From Symbiodinium natans (taxonomy: Eukaryota; Sar; Dinophyceae; Suessiales; Symbiodiniaceae): a stretch of 64,000 nucleotides of DNA. This document shows, in pieces, positions 11,301 to 19,247 of this stretch (positions are counted from its first letter, which is position 1; each line of letters opens with the position of its first letter). Where the stretch lies: NCBI GenBank assembly GCA_905221605.1, contig CAJNDS010000741.1, positions 1 through 64,000 on the forward strand, given 5' to 3'. The notes below the pieces were generated by a model. That model saw only the letters and a program-made list of their open reading frames with translations, did not search any database and was not told the DNA's origin. Made by a program: the position numbers and the translations under genes.

Positions 11301-14087
11301 GTTGCAGGTTGCGACTACGAAGCCCCAAAAACCCTAAACCCCAAACCCCTAACCCTAAGCCCCAAACCCCCAAACCCTAAACCCTGAACCCTAAACCCTG
11401 CACCCTAAACCCTAAGCCCTAAGCCCTAAACCCAATAGCAGCAACAGCGCCACCCGCAGCGCTACAACAGTGGCTCCTGAAAAAAATCACCGGCTGAGCC
11501 TACTTAGGCAACCTTGGGACATATTGGATACGAAAAAACTCGCAAGCCAAAAGGGGGTTTACGAAACTCGGGGTACATCTTTCGGGTCCTTATTATAAGG
11601 GAATCCTACTATTTGGGAGACTATATTGGGGGTCCCTGATTTTCGCAAACCCCCAAAACGTTGGCTCTTCCCCTGGCAGCTGAGCCGGTATGTCTCTAAA
11701 GCCCCAGAGAGGGTTTAGGGTTTAGGGTTTAGGGTTTAGGGTTTAGGGTTTAGGGTTTAGGGTTCTCTGGGTTGTAAGTGGAGCATGGGCTTGTGGGCTG
11801 CAACGCAGGCTTGGAAATTTGATCTGAGCACCTGCTCGTAGCCCTAAACCCTAAACCCCAAACCCTAATGTTACTTGGAGCGAGCCTTCCCCTATGTAGG
11901 GTTTAGGGTTTAGGGTTACCTAAATCCTAAACTCTGAACCCGAAAACCTGACCCCTGAGCCCTCAGTCCCTCACTCCCCAAACTGCTTCGTTGTTTCATG
12001 TGCCGCTTTTCGTGGCGCCCTCGGGTTGCAGCCTGCCTAAGATTTGGGGGTTTAGGGGTCTAGAGCTTCTTGGGATCGTGGGGCTTAAGGGGTGTTTGTC
12101 TAAACCCTAAACCCTGAACCCTAACCCCTAAACCCTAAACCCTCAAAGGGGGGGCGGGGGGTGGGGTGGGGGGGTGGCTTGCGTGTCGGCATTCCGGGCT
12201 TCGGGGTTCGGGTTTAGGGGTCTGGGGGGGGTGACAGGATTCACCCTAAACCCTAAACCCTAAACCCAAAACCCTGGGTTTAAGGGTTTATGTGCATTGT
12301 TGTTGTTCAGTAAACTTGGCTTCCAAGAGCGGCCAAGGTCTGGCACGATAACTTCCGACAACTTGCGTTCCGTCGGGCGCAAAGTTCCGTCTGGAGGGCA
12401 GAGGGTTTAGGGTTTAGGGTTTAGGGTTTGAGGACTTTACTTACTGATTCTTAGTAGGGAATGAGGTACCCCCATATATTCCTTTGAAGGGCCTTCCCTA
12501 CCGAGAGCCAGTAGGCTTAGGGTTTTTGGAGTTGAGGCCTAAACCTTAAATCCCTAAATCCTAAGTACACTTCGTGTTCAGGCTCAAGCCGAGGTGCCCC
12601 GTTGCCCCACTTTACCCCCGCGCAGACTCCATCGATAACCCATTGTATGCTTATATCCCTTCTGGAAGCTTTATAGAGCTTCCAAGGGACTAAAGGAGGG
12701 ACCTTAGGGGTTATTCAGGGGCTACTTAGGTATATAGGAACTATGTACAACTTCTGGAAGCTTTATGGGGGTTTCGAAGATAGGGGACCTCTATTATGGA
12801 CCCCCAAATAGTAGGATCCCCTTACAATAAGGACCCCTAATTTCGGAAACCCCCTTATAGAGCTTACCCTACGTCAGAAATCCCTTGTCCTTAGTTCTGG
12901 CTTTTTTTCCTCGACGGCCCATGCAATACACTAAAATGTGAATTCCCTTCCGGGTTTTTGGGGTAAGCAGGACAGTTCCTCTACCCTACACCATAAACCC
13001 TAAACCCTAAACCCTAAACCTCAAGGGTTACGGCTTGGACAGGTGCATTCGGCTAGTTGGAGCCCAGATGCTGCACATCTGGGAGGTGTCACCCTCAACC
13101 CCAACCCCTATAAACCCTAAAAACCCTATAAAACCTATAAACCCTACAAACCCTGTAAACCCTGTAAACCCTGTAAGCCCTGTAAACCCACAAAGCCTAT
13201 AAACCCTATAAACCATCTAGACCCTTATAGACCCTATACAAAATCTCTATACAAACCCTTTAAAAACCCTACACAAGCCCTATAAAGCCCTAGATATAGA
13301 AAGCTCAGAAAGAACCCTATAAAGAGCCATATCAACCCTAAATCCTAAACCCTAAACCCTAAACCCTAAACCGTGGCCCCAAAAAGCCCAAGGTCCTTGG
13401 CGAGCACTTTGATGGCTCAGAGATGGAAGAGCTGATTCGTGAGGCCCAGACGTTGAAGGGTTTAAGGGGTTCAAAATGGGATGTTTCCCCCTTAAACAGT
13501 GCTGAAGAGGGATTGTGGTGCCCCTATTCTTTAAACTAACAGTCCTGAATAGGGATTGTGGTGCCCCTATTATTTAAAGCTAACAGTCCTGAAGAGGGCT
13601 TATGGTGCCCGTATGATCATCCCCTCTGATGGACTCATGGACTGTTAGTATAAGGAGGCCCAGATGTTTGAGGGGGGTTTAAAGGGTTCAAGGTTTGGGG
13701 CTTAGGGGGGGAAATGATGAATTTGGCAGCCCACAAGGGTATAGGTAATGTATATACTATATATATACATATATATATATATATTATGTATTATCTATTT
13801 AGACTTATGTATTTATATATGTACATATATATATATAGATATATATATATATATATATGTGCATCCCTATCTGGGCTTTCAGGGCTTCGGGGTTGTTTTA
13901 TTTGGGGTTTAAGGGCTTCAAAGGCTTGAGGGCTTCAAGGGCTCTAAGAGTTCTACAGTTTTAGGGCTTTAAGGGTTTTGAACAGGCTTTAAGGGTTGTA
14001 AGGGCTTCAAGGGCTTCAAAGGCTTTAAGGGCTTAGGGTGCGGGAGTTTTCTCCTAACCCGTCAGACCTTGCACTCTCTGCATGGTC

Positions 14088-14142
<55 letters not shown>

Positions 14143-14890
14143 TTGCGCAATGTATGTAGGGGAGAGCAAGTTGTAATCGGGGCTTGGGGTTTAAGATTTT
14201 GGGGGTTAGAGTTCACGGGTTCAGGACCAGTACCTTAGATGAACGTAGGTGGGGATGATTTAGCAGCGTTTCCCAGTACCACGGACTCCCCATCGACCCC
14301 ACACTTTTCTAAGCCCTAAGGTTCTAAGGTTGGAAGCATGGGCCCTTAGCATTGTCCCTTACCCTTCCTTATAGGGACCCGAAGTATGGGCCCTTGTAAT
14401 GTATGTAGTGTATAGAAGGGTTATCTAAGAAGGGACCCAATTAAGGGCCCATACTTAGAACCCTAAACCCTAAACCCTAAACCCTAAACCCTAAACCCTA
14501 AACCCTAAACCCTAAACCCTAAACCCTAAACCCTAAGCCTCCAAGGCCGATCGTAGCGGTCATGGCCACATTGACTACGACGAGCCGGTGTCCTAGCAAT
14601 GGGGGGTTCGGGTTTAGGGTTTAGGGTTTAGGGTTTAGGGTTTAGGGTTTAGGGTTTAGGGTTTAGGGTTTAGGGTTTAGGGTTTAGGGTTTAGGGTTTA
14701 GGGTTTAGGGTTTAGGGTTTAGGGCTTAGGGCTTAAGGCTTAAGGTGGAGGAAACCTCAAGCCTCAAACGCTGAAACAGGGTTTCAGGTTTAGGGTTTCG
14801 GGTTTAGGGTTTAGGGATTAGGGTACCTGAGGGTCTAGGGATGTGAGGTTCCTTTACGAGGGTGTCGTCGCCGCTTTCAACACCCCGAAA
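2345..14890 (+). CDS. CDPK: Calcium-dependent protein kinase (CDPK-like), 3' part: end of kinase domain, junction, four EF-hands
   Basis: Spliced from 14 exons: 2345-2367, 2816-2852, 3331-3375, 4200-4262, 5656-5707, 6139-6176, 7398-7430, 7929-7981, 8930-8981, 10006-10052, 13043-13085, 13393-13443, 14546-14583, 14848-14890. They sum to 618 nt (206 codons) with phases that fit throughout. Order of domains: KPLASREK/LEHPFV (last helix of a kinase C-lobe, HPF motif), a junction segment with LRKF and FRRALLSTVALSLSNE, then EF1 (DREKRGTITLLE), EF2 (DTDNDDEIEYSE), EF3 (DKTESGCIRLVG) and EF4 (DRSGHGHIDYDE). This is the CDPK layout, in which the EF-hands release an autoinhibitory junction when calcium binds. 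EF2 and EF4 are near canonical; EF1 is basic and EF3 lacks the position-12 Glu. All acceptors but the first are AG|G; donors are GC (10), GA (2) and GT (2). The catalytic core is not recognised in the window, and the stop codon was not located. Family call firm, exact edges inferred. Confidence 0.85.
2608..2712. repeat. Fold-back element, family C, near-perfect arms
   Basis: Arms of about 34 bp (starting ATGGGTGGTTGTCAAAATTA) are inverted with about one mismatch around a loop containing GGGTACCCTAAATATTAGG. Probably a recent insertion. Confidence 0.85.
2816..2852 (+). CDS. CDPK exon: HPF motif, end of kinase domain
   Basis: AG|G acceptor, phase 2 in, reads LEHPFVRAKSCK and ends in phase 0 at a GA donor (gaggcg). 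LEHPFV is the typical last conserved helix of a kinase C-lobe. Confidence 0.7.
2903..2993. repeat. Fold-back element, family A
   Basis: Left end CTAGGATGCCCAGTAGTGCC, right end CCTAGGTTACTGGGCAACCT; inner arms CCCTTATTCCCTTTTT and AAAAAAGGGCACCCTTTTT pair. Nearly complete copy. Confidence 0.8.
3331..3375 (+). CDS. CDPK exon: start of junction domain
   Basis: Reads ERFLDLSILRSLRKF, phase 0 to 0, acceptor AG|G, donor GC (gcctgg). It matches the CDPK linker in which a D-x-S-[IV]-L-x-x-LR-x-F segment leads to the autoinhibitory helix. Confidence 0.75.
3664..3753. repeat. Fold-back element, family E
   Basis: AAGGGTCCATGTAGCCC on the left against GGTACATGGACCCTT on the right, loop with CTACTACATCGGGA. 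Confidence 0.75.
4200..4262 (+). CDS. CDPK exon: junction (autoinhibitory) helix
   Basis: Reads ARASAFRRALLSTVALSLSNE, split here as ARASAFRRAL and LSTVALSLSNE, phase 0 to 0, AG|G acceptor, GC donor (gcaggg). It resembles the F-[KR]-[KR]-A-x-L-x-x-x-A helix that precedes EF1 in CDPKs. Confidence 0.75.
4878..4965 (+). CDS. Coding-like island inside a CDPK intron
   Basis: 29 open codons beginning LKGALMAADLLSPNQ and ending ASATPLTE, AG|G before and GTG after. It does not fit the CDPK reading, which passes from 4262 to 5656. Possibly a cassette exon or a captured fragment. Confidence 0.4.
5030..5086 (+). CDS. Coding-like basic island inside a CDPK intron
   Basis: 19 codons, AAASLKPRKRIVKKSSPSM, AG|G before, GT after. 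The cluster PRKRIVKK looks like a nuclear localisation signal. Not part of the CDPK. Confidence 0.4.
5331..5391 (+). CDS. Coding-like island inside a CDPK intron
   Basis: Open frame VAGEVRFALGVEAKDVKPQS between AG and GTTAGG. Function unknown. Confidence 0.3.
5656..5707 (+). CDS. CDPK exon: EF-hand 1, first half
   Basis: Reads DRNLLHEQFLAMDREKR plus G of the next codon; AG|G acceptor, phase 1 out at a GC donor (gccgac). The intron falls at position 6 of the EF1 loop. A longer read-through to a GT at 5729 stays open but would break the 12-residue loop. Confidence 0.78.
6139..6176 (+). CDS. CDPK exon: EF-hand 1, second half
   Basis: Starts in phase 1 after AG|G and completes the loop as G-TITLLE, then the exiting helix MKAVLE. 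GA donor (gacctt), phase 0. The loop has Arg and Lys at positions that usually bind calcium, so this hand may be weak. Confidence 0.75.
6372..6409 (-). repeat. Variant array, CCCTAGA
   Basis: Five to six CCCTAGA units after perfect CCCTAAA units. Confidence 0.9.
6543..6688 (+). repeat. Tandem duplication, about 86-bp period
   Basis: ATCTTCTTTGTGCCATCTCC through AGCATAGTTAGTA occurs at 6544-6605 and 6630-6688. Confidence 0.85.
6690..7080 (+). other. 390-bp unique block with overlapping open frames
   Basis: Three + frames and one - frame are open over much of this GC-rich block, so no single reading can be chosen. Two sub-segments look exon-like: 6771-6822, starting VLLIRFLGCPRALAG, and about 6980-7039, starting DFVCLQCDRALG with a C-x2-C pair, each after an AG. 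It lies in a CDPK intron. Confidence 0.35.
7398..7430 (+). CDS. CDPK exon: linker between EF1 and EF2
   Basis: 33-nt micro-exon reading EHFHVDSAEAE, phase 0 to 0, AG|G acceptor, GC donor (gcaccc). With its neighbours it restores the usual spacing of about 23 residues between the two EF loops, which is why it was chosen. Confidence 0.65.
7929..7981 (+). CDS. CDPK exon: EF-hand 2
   Basis: Reads ALFSSLDTDNDDEIEYS and the first two bases of Glu; the loop DTDNDDEIEYSE has Asp at 1, 3 and 5, Ile at 8 and Glu at 12, a canonical calcium site. AG|G acceptor, GC donor (gcgggg), phase 2 out. Confidence 0.85.
8930..8981 (+). CDS. CDPK exon: after EF-hand 2
   Basis: Completes the Glu of EF2 and reads FLAAALIGRVRVHEETL. 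The FLAA helix directly after the EF2 loop is typical of CDPKs. AG|G acceptor, GC donor (gcaacc), phase 0 out. Confidence 0.8.
9655..9692. repeat. Loop remnant of family C
   Basis: GGGTACCCTAAATATCAGGG and GCCGCCTTATGA match the loop of the element at 2608; the arms are gone. Confidence 0.55.
10006..10052 (+). CDS. CDPK exon: EF-hand 3, first half
   Basis: Reads DLLRKTFGRFDKTES and GG of the next Gly. LRKTFGRFD is the entering helix of EF3 as in CDPKs. AG|G acceptor, GT donor (gtgccc), phase 2 out; the alternative GC donor two bases on would bring a stop in the next exon. Confidence 0.78.
10374..10485. repeat. Fold-back element, family A
   Basis: Same ends as the copy at 2903 (CTAGGATGCCCAGTAGTACC ... 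CCTAGGCTACTGGGCAGCCT), with a slightly longer loop. Confidence 0.8.
10943..11080 (+). CDS. Coding-like helical segment inside a CDPK intron
   Basis: Starts ATG after AG and runs 45 codons to a TAA created by the following CCCTAA repeat. Rich in Glu, Lys, Met and Leu (MNYTQMEYHKEVKKEM at the start), probably helical or coiled-coil. Not part of the CDPK reading; a cassette or captured exon is possible. Confidence 0.45.
   Translation: MNYTQMEYHKEVKKEMMRLADLLTQLIETVARFKDEHSQGVTVGP
11551..11657. repeat. Fold-back element, family G
   Basis: AAGGGGGTTTACGAAACTC at the left, TTTCGCAAACCCCC at the right. Its middle is the reverse complement of the copy at 12759. Confidence 0.7.
12338..12400 (+). CDS. 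Coding-like island inside a CDPK intron
   Basis: 21 codons, VWHDNFRQLAFRRAQSS then VWRA, AG|G before and a GA donor-like sequence after. Unknown. Confidence 0.35.
12441..12515. repeat. Fold-back element, family F
   Basis: TTAGTAGGGAATGAGGTACC on the left, CTTCCCTACCGAGAGCCAGT on the right. Confidence 0.6.
12759..12865. repeat. Fold-back element, family G
   Basis: AAGCTTTATGGGGGTTTCGA and TTTCGGAAACCCCCTTATAG form inverted ends. A related partial copy (12660-12752, CTGGAAGCTTTATAGAGCTT) precedes it. Confidence 0.75.
13043..13085 (+). CDS. CDPK exon: EF-hand 3, second half
   Basis: Phase 2 in, reads CIRLVGAQMLHIWE, phase 0 out at GT (gtgtca). Ile sits at loop position 8, but position 12 is Gly instead of Glu, so EF3 is probably poor at binding calcium. 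Another open frame here resembles a WD repeat and was rejected because it does not fit the phases. Confidence 0.6.
13393..13443 (+). CDS. CDPK exon: helix between EF3 and EF4
   Basis: Reads VLGEHFDGSEMEELIRE, phase 0 to 0, AG|G acceptor, GC donor (gcccag). The V-L-G-x-x-F-x-G-x-x-x-E-x-[LM]-I-x-E pattern is the usual EF3-EF4 linker of CDPKs. Confidence 0.8.
13478..13656. repeat. Fold-back element, family B, with internal triplication
   Basis: Left end GGGATGTTTCCCCCTTA, right end GGACTGTTAGTATAAGG. The left arm unit (CAGTCCTGAATAGGGATTGT plus GGTGCCCCTATT) is present three times in tandem. Confidence 0.75.
13745..13862. repeat. (AT)n-rich microsatellite
   Basis: TATATA runs broken by short unique words. 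Confidence 0.95.
14089..14142. repeat. (ATC)n microsatellite
   Basis: About 18 ATC units; gives meaningless poly-Ile and poly-Met frames. Confidence 0.98.
14321..14462. repeat. Fold-back element, family D
   Basis: GGTTCTAAGG ... AGCATGGGCCCTTA on the left against TAAGGGCCCATACTTAGAAC on the right; ends directly at a CCCTAAA array. Confidence 0.75.
14459..14537 (-). repeat. CCCTAAA array, about 11 units
   Basis: Perfect C-strand array between fold-back element D and the EF4 exon. Confidence 0.95.
14546..14583 (+). CDS. CDPK exon: EF-hand 4
   Basis: Reads ADRSGHGHIDYD and two bases of Glu; with the next exon the loop is DRSGHGHIDYDE (Asp 1, Ser 3, Gly 6, Ile 8, Glu 12). AG|G acceptor, GC donor (gccggt), phase 2 out. 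It lies between a CCCTAAA array and a TTTAGGG array. Confidence 0.82.
14604..14723 (+). repeat. TTTAGGG array, about 16 units
   Basis: One of the longest near-perfect G-strand arrays, just downstream of the EF4 exon; the opposite-orientation array at 14459-14537 lies upstream. Confidence 0.95.
14848..14890 (+). CDS. CDPK exon: after EF-hand 4
   Basis: Completes the EF4 Glu and reads FLYEGVVAAFNTPK; AG|G acceptor, possible GC donor (gcattt). It should be near the C-terminus of the protein. The terminal exon with the stop was not located. Confidence 0.7.
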
Positions 14891-14929
14891 GCATTTAGGA
14901 GTTTAGGGTGTAGCGGCTTAGTGCTTAGG

Positions 14930-15250
14930 CAACGATGGCAAATTCTCACGTGCCCTTTATCTGGTATTGGGGGTGGTTGGTTTGTTGGTTGGTTTTTCTA
15001 CATGTAGCTCGTCGCCCAAAAGACCGTCAGGCCCGAACCCGAACCCGAACCCAGAATACACACTGACCTCAAAACTCAAAATATCCATCTTGCAGCCGCC
15101 TTAGTTCCCGGGGATCTCCGAACAGCAAATAGCAACACTCCTGCAACCGCAATGCAGATTAATTAGTGCGTATGGACCCTTTGCGTGAGGGGGGTCAACA
15201 CCGAAGTTTCAACCGCTAAACTTCATCGCTTAGAATTCCCCGCCACCAAG
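14930..15250. other. Single-copy segment, nothing assigned
   Basis: About 320 bp including a GTTGGTTGGTT run and a triple CCCGAA. No exon with support; probably intron or flank after the CDPK. Confidence 0.3.
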
Positions 15251-15343
15251 TGCACAAAGTATCCCTAAACCCTAAACCCCAAACCCCAAACCCTAAACCC
15301 TAAACCCTAAGCCCTAACCCTAAATCCTAAACCGCTTCCAAAG

Positions 15344-15401
15344 GTTCCTGGCCTACTTCTACAGGCGCCACCCCTGGCTCCGGTTTGAGAGGAGTTGGGG
15401 A
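15344..15401 (+). CDS. Putative exon, unknown
   Basis: AG|G acceptor, open frame FLAYFYRRHPWLRFERSWG, GC donor (gccctc). In phase 0 it instead reads 14 codons to a TGA, which could be the CDPK terminus. Unresolved. Confidence 0.4.
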
Positions 15402-15410
15402 GCCCTCCCC

Positions 15411-15537
15411 CCAAACCCTAAACCCTAAACCCTAAACCCTAAACCCTAAACCCTAAACCCTAAACCCTAAACCCTAAACCCTAAACCCTAAACCCTAAAC
15501 CCTAAACCCTAAACCCTAGCCCTAAACCCTAAACACC
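15411..15537 (-). repeat. CCCTAAA array, about 17 units
   Basis: Nearly perfect for about 105 bp, then variants. Confidence 0.95.
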
Positions 15538-15839
15538 TACACCCTGAAAGAACCCTAAACCCTAAATCAACCCCCTGAAGAGCCCTGAACCCTTAAAGGC
15601 CCCTCCCTGAATAGCCCTGAACCTTTAAAGGCTTTTCAAAAACTCTTCAAACTCTTCCCAAGCCCTTAAAACCCCCTAACCCTAAACCCTAAACCCTAAA
15701 CCCTAAACCCTAAACCCTAAACCCTAAACCCTAAACCTAAACCCTAAACCCTGCAACCCGAAACCCTGAATCCGAAACCCATGCGTGCACCCTTAAGCCT
15801 CTGCACCTCCAAAGCCCCTATAAGCCAGAGCCCCGAAGC

Positions 15840-15966
15840 GGTTTAGGGTTTAGGGTTTAGGGTTTAGGGTTTAGGGTTTAGGGTTTAGGGTTTAGGGTTT
15901 AGGGTTTAGGGTTAGGGTTTAGGGTTTAGGGTTAAGGGTTAAGGGTTAAGGGTTAAGGGTTAAGGT
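15840..15966 (+). repeat. TTTAGGG array grading into GGGTTAA
   Basis: About 10 perfect units, then five GGGTTAA variants in a row. Confidence 0.9.
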
Positions 15967-16079
15967 TTCGAGTTGAGGGAAGCAAAGCAACCAAAGCATC
16001 AAAATCCCAACCCAAAACCCCTGGAACCCCTGCGTCAGTACTTCCAAGTAGCGTTAATCAATAGGGCAAGGATGGTTGC

Positions 16080-16240
16080 AACCTTTTTTTGGGGTCCTTA
16101 GATGAAGGGCTATAAGTAGGGAAACTGTGTTTCTTATGAGGGGTACGTCCTTAGGGCCTAGAGGAGGGACCCTTATAAGGGACCTTGAAGGTTCTTTAGG
16201 GCTTATTTACGGGCTGCTGAGGTATAGGGGCTGCATAAGG
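16080..16240. repeat. Decayed family G relative
   Basis: GGGGTCCTTAG, GAGGGACCCTTATAAGGGAC and GGGCTGCTGAGGTATAGG echo the 12660-12760 segment. Ends in a TA run. Confidence 0.45.
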
Positions 16241-16399
16241 TATCTATATATATATATATAGATTTATTATCTGTTTTGGAATAAGATTCAGGGTCCCTTC
16301 TAAACCCGAAACCCTAAGACCTACACCCCAAACCCTAAACCCCCTTAAACTTCTAACCCTAAACCCTAAACCCCCAACCCTAAACCCAGTACGGCCAAG

Positions 16400-16459
16400 A
16401 GGTCAGACGCGGTGGACGGAAAGCCCAACTTCTCTGTGCTGCCGCCCATGGGCACTCAG
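16400..16459 (+). CDS. Putative exon, unknown
   Basis: 20 codons beginning RSDAVDGKPNFSVLPPMG, AG before and GT (gtcacc) after CAG. Two frames are open. Confidence 0.35.
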
Positions 16460-17008
16460 GTCACCGTGTTCCCTACAACTCGAAACCCGAAACCCTAAAC
16501 CCTAAACCCCGAACCCTAAACCCCTAACCCGATTGGGTTCTGGTTGGCTTTTCGGGGGGAGTTTAGGGTTTCCGGTCTTAAGGGCTTGTGGATGTTTTTG
16601 TGGTTTTTTTTGGGCGGCTTTAAGAGGGGGCTTGAAGGAGTCAGAGCAGCTACCCGATGTAGGGTCTAGGGTTTAGGGTTTAGGGTTTAGGGTTTAGGGT
16701 TTAGGGTTTAGGGTTAGGGTTTAGGGTTTAGGGTTTAGGTTGTTGAGGGGTGTAGGGTTTAGGTTTCTTTTGGGGGGCCTGGGCCTCGGTTTTTGAGGTT
16801 TGGTTTTGTTTAGGGTTCAGGGTTCAGGGTTCAGGGTTCAGGGTTTAGGGTTTAGGGTTTAGGGTTTAGGGTTTAGGGTTTAGGGTTTAGGGTTTATAGG
16901 GTTACTTGCCAGCGAAAGGGCTCGTACTGGGGCACCCGATTGCCAGATCCCTAACCCTTGCCTGAGACCATGACCCCTGAACCAAACCTTTAGCCTCTTG
17001 CAAGACAG

Positions 17009-17058
17009 GGGACAGAATCCCCAATAAATGGTTCGCGCATGTTCGCGCCCCAGCAAAG
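17009..17058 (+). CDS. Putative exon with strong GT donor
   Basis: AG|G acceptor, reads DRIPNKWFAHVRAPAK, ends at GTGAGT, the best canonical donor in this part of the window. Protein family not recognised. Confidence 0.5.
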
Positions 17059-17274
17059 GTGAGTCTGTGTTTGTGCCTGCACCACCTCCTTGACCTTAAA
17101 CTAATGGTTGGAGTTTCGGGTAGGGTTTAGGGTTTGGGGTTCAGGGTCCAGGGTTTAGGGTAAAGGGTTACATAAAGGGTTAAAAGGTTTGGTGTTTATG
17201 ATTTATAAGGTTTAGGCTTACGGTGTTCAGGGTTTAGCGTGCAAGGTTTTCGTATCTCCCCAAACCCTAAACCC

Positions 17275-17915
17275 TAAACCCTACCTGGAGCCTTCAAATG
17301 ACGTGAAAAAACAGCCTTTCCATGAACACAGCCTTTTTTCAAGACATGGACCCACAAACAGCCCGCAAGGTGGAATTTGGCTAGGCAGCCGACAAAAAGG
17401 CTACTTTGAAATTTGTGACGGTGTTCAACTCGAGGACCTTCCATTTCTACGTTTTCTGCGGATTCTTGCTTGTTGAAGAAAACGGAAGCCTGAAGCCACA
17501 AGCAGGAACCCTGAATTTGCAAATTCAAACGACACGCAAACCTGAAGCCAAGCCATGAAAGCCTGAAGGAAAAGGCGAACATGGCCGGAAAAAAGGCGGA
17601 ATTTGCCGGAGTTCATTTCTTGTCTCGCTGAAACAGTTGAGAACCCTGACCTGTAGCTCACATTGTCACGACATCAGAAGCAAACCTCTGGTCGACACGC
17701 GCTACGCGGAAGGAACCCTGAACCATTTTGTCGCTTTGCATTTGGGTGCGCTCGCCCTCAACAGGAAAAAGGCTGTTTTTGTTTGTCATGGCGGTTTTGT
17801 TCAAAAACGCTTGTTTTGGAGCATCTTGGCTGTTTTTGGTGCAAATCCGGCTTGTGGCCATTTTTTCGCGTACACAGAAGGTCCAGGTAAACGCTCAACC
17901 CTAAACCCTAGACCC
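17275..17915. other. 640-bp repeat-free block
   Basis: One of the longest stretches without telomere repeat. It is A/T-balanced, rich in the word CTGAAGCC, and has open frames on both strands up to 102 codons, none resembling a known family. The end of the + frame (near 17887) meets GGTCCAG|GTAAAC, an exon-like border. Could be an exon plus flank or an unrecognised element. Confidence 0.3.
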
Positions 17916-17944
17916 TAAAGCCTAAACCCTAAACCCCCTTCGAG

Positions 17945-17999
17945 GGCTCGGTGGTCTCCACGGTGTCGCTGCCGCCATGGGCCGCGCAGACGGATCTGG
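17945..17999 (+). CDS. Putative exon, unknown
   Basis: AG|G acceptor, 18 codons GSVVSTVSLPPWAAQTDL, GC donor (gccggg). Confidence 0.4.
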
Positions 18000-18117
18000 G
18001 CCGGGAGACCCATTCAGTTCTTATTCAGTGCTTACCCTATAGGGTTTAGGGTTTAGGGTTTAGGGTTTAGGGTTTAGGGTTTCGGGTTTAGGGTTTAGGG
18101 TTTAGGGTTTAGGATAA

Positions 18118-18222
18118 GGCCCTAAGGGTCCATGTAGCCCTAAAGCTACTACATAGGGATACCTTTCAGGCCCAAGTATATACTAAGCATATACTATGTA
18201 GGTGCATGAACCCTTTGGGCTA
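18118..18222. repeat. Fold-back element, family E
   Basis: Second copy: AAGGGTCCATGTAGCCC, CTACTACATAGGGA, GGCCCAAGTATATACTA, right end TGCATGAACCCTTTGG. Confidence 0.75.
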
Positions 18223-18449
18223 TAAACCCTGAGCCCTAGAATCTCTGATATTCCCTATAAGCCCTGACCCCTCGGAGCTCTCAGGAAGGGCCCCTAGGCG
18301 ATGTGAACAGCAGAAGAGGCGGCGGCGAATTGCGACCTTGAGGCTCGGAAGAAGTTGGCGGAGTGGCGAAGTCCGATGCAGTGGGCGGTTTAGGGTTTAG
18401 GGTTTAGGGTTTAGGGTTTAGGGTTTAGGGTTTAGGGTTTAGGGTTTAG

Positions 18450-18606
18450 GGCTGCCTCGGAATACGAGCTGTTGATGAAGCTCCTCACTGACCAATCCAA
18501 AGATGGGCCGCTTTGCCCATGCTCGATTGAAATCAAAGAAGTATTGGCGAACAGGCAGAACGAGATGACCCGCCCTGTCGGGATCCCAGAACGGCTCTCA
18601 GGCTAA
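18450..18606 (+). CDS. Putative exon, 51 codons open to TAA
   Basis: Begins right after a TTTAG of the upstream telomere array, starts AASEYELLMKLLTDQSKDG, and runs 51 codons to TAA (18604-18606); a GC donor at 18602 would avoid the stop. Good coding appearance, family unknown. Confidence 0.45.
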
Positions 18607-18977
18607 AACCTAAACCTTAAACCCTAAACCCTAAACCAACCCCCAAGTACCGAAGGGCTTCGGGTTTGGGATTTAGGGTTTAGGGTCCGGGCCATGATTC
18701 TCGGATACCCGAGAGCCCTGGGCCTAAGCCTCTAAACCACAGAAGAGCCTTCAAGCCCCTAAACCCTAAACCCTAAACCCTGAACCCTAAACCCTAAACC
18801 CTAAACCCTAAGCCCTAAGCCCTAAACCCCGCAAGCCCTGACGACGAGATGGAGCTGAGCTGAGGGATCTGACCAAGCCTTCAGAGCTCAGCCCAAAATC
18901 TTGGGTTTAGGGTTTAGGGTTTAGGGTTTAGGGTTTATAGGGTTTATAGGGTTTAGGGTCCTAATTATTCTTGCAAG

Positions 18978-19058
18978 GGCTTGGCCAATTCCTACGCAAC
19001 ACCCTCCAACATCCGTAAACCCCACGCCAGCCCTCGCAGCTACACCCCGCTGTCGTAG
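18978..19058 (+). CDS. Putative terminal exon, unknown
   Basis: AG|G acceptor, 26 codons starting GLANSYATPSNIRKPHASP, stop TAG at 19056-19058 (or a GT donor just before). Confidence 0.4.
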   Translation, partial: GLANSYATPSNIRKPHASPRSYTPLS

Positions 19059-19247
19059 TGGCCTAAACCCTCAACCCTAGACCAGAAACCCTAAACCCTA
19101 AACCCTAAACCCTAAACCCTAAACCCTAAACCCTAAACCCTAAACCCTAAACCCTAAACCCTAAACCCTAGACCAGAAACCCTAAACCCTAAACCCTAAA
19201 CCCTGCATGGCGTGCTGCTTTTCCTTGCTTGCTTACTTTCTTGCCAC

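Noticed and set aside
13043-13085. WD40-like reading VHSASWSPDAAHLG
   Set aside because: This frame is open and looks like a WD repeat, but the other frame (CIRLVGAQMLHIWE) fits the phases of the CDPK exons on both sides and completes EF-hand 3.
14025-14238. Frames with poly-Met and poly-Ile
   Set aside because: Produced by the (ATC)n microsatellite.
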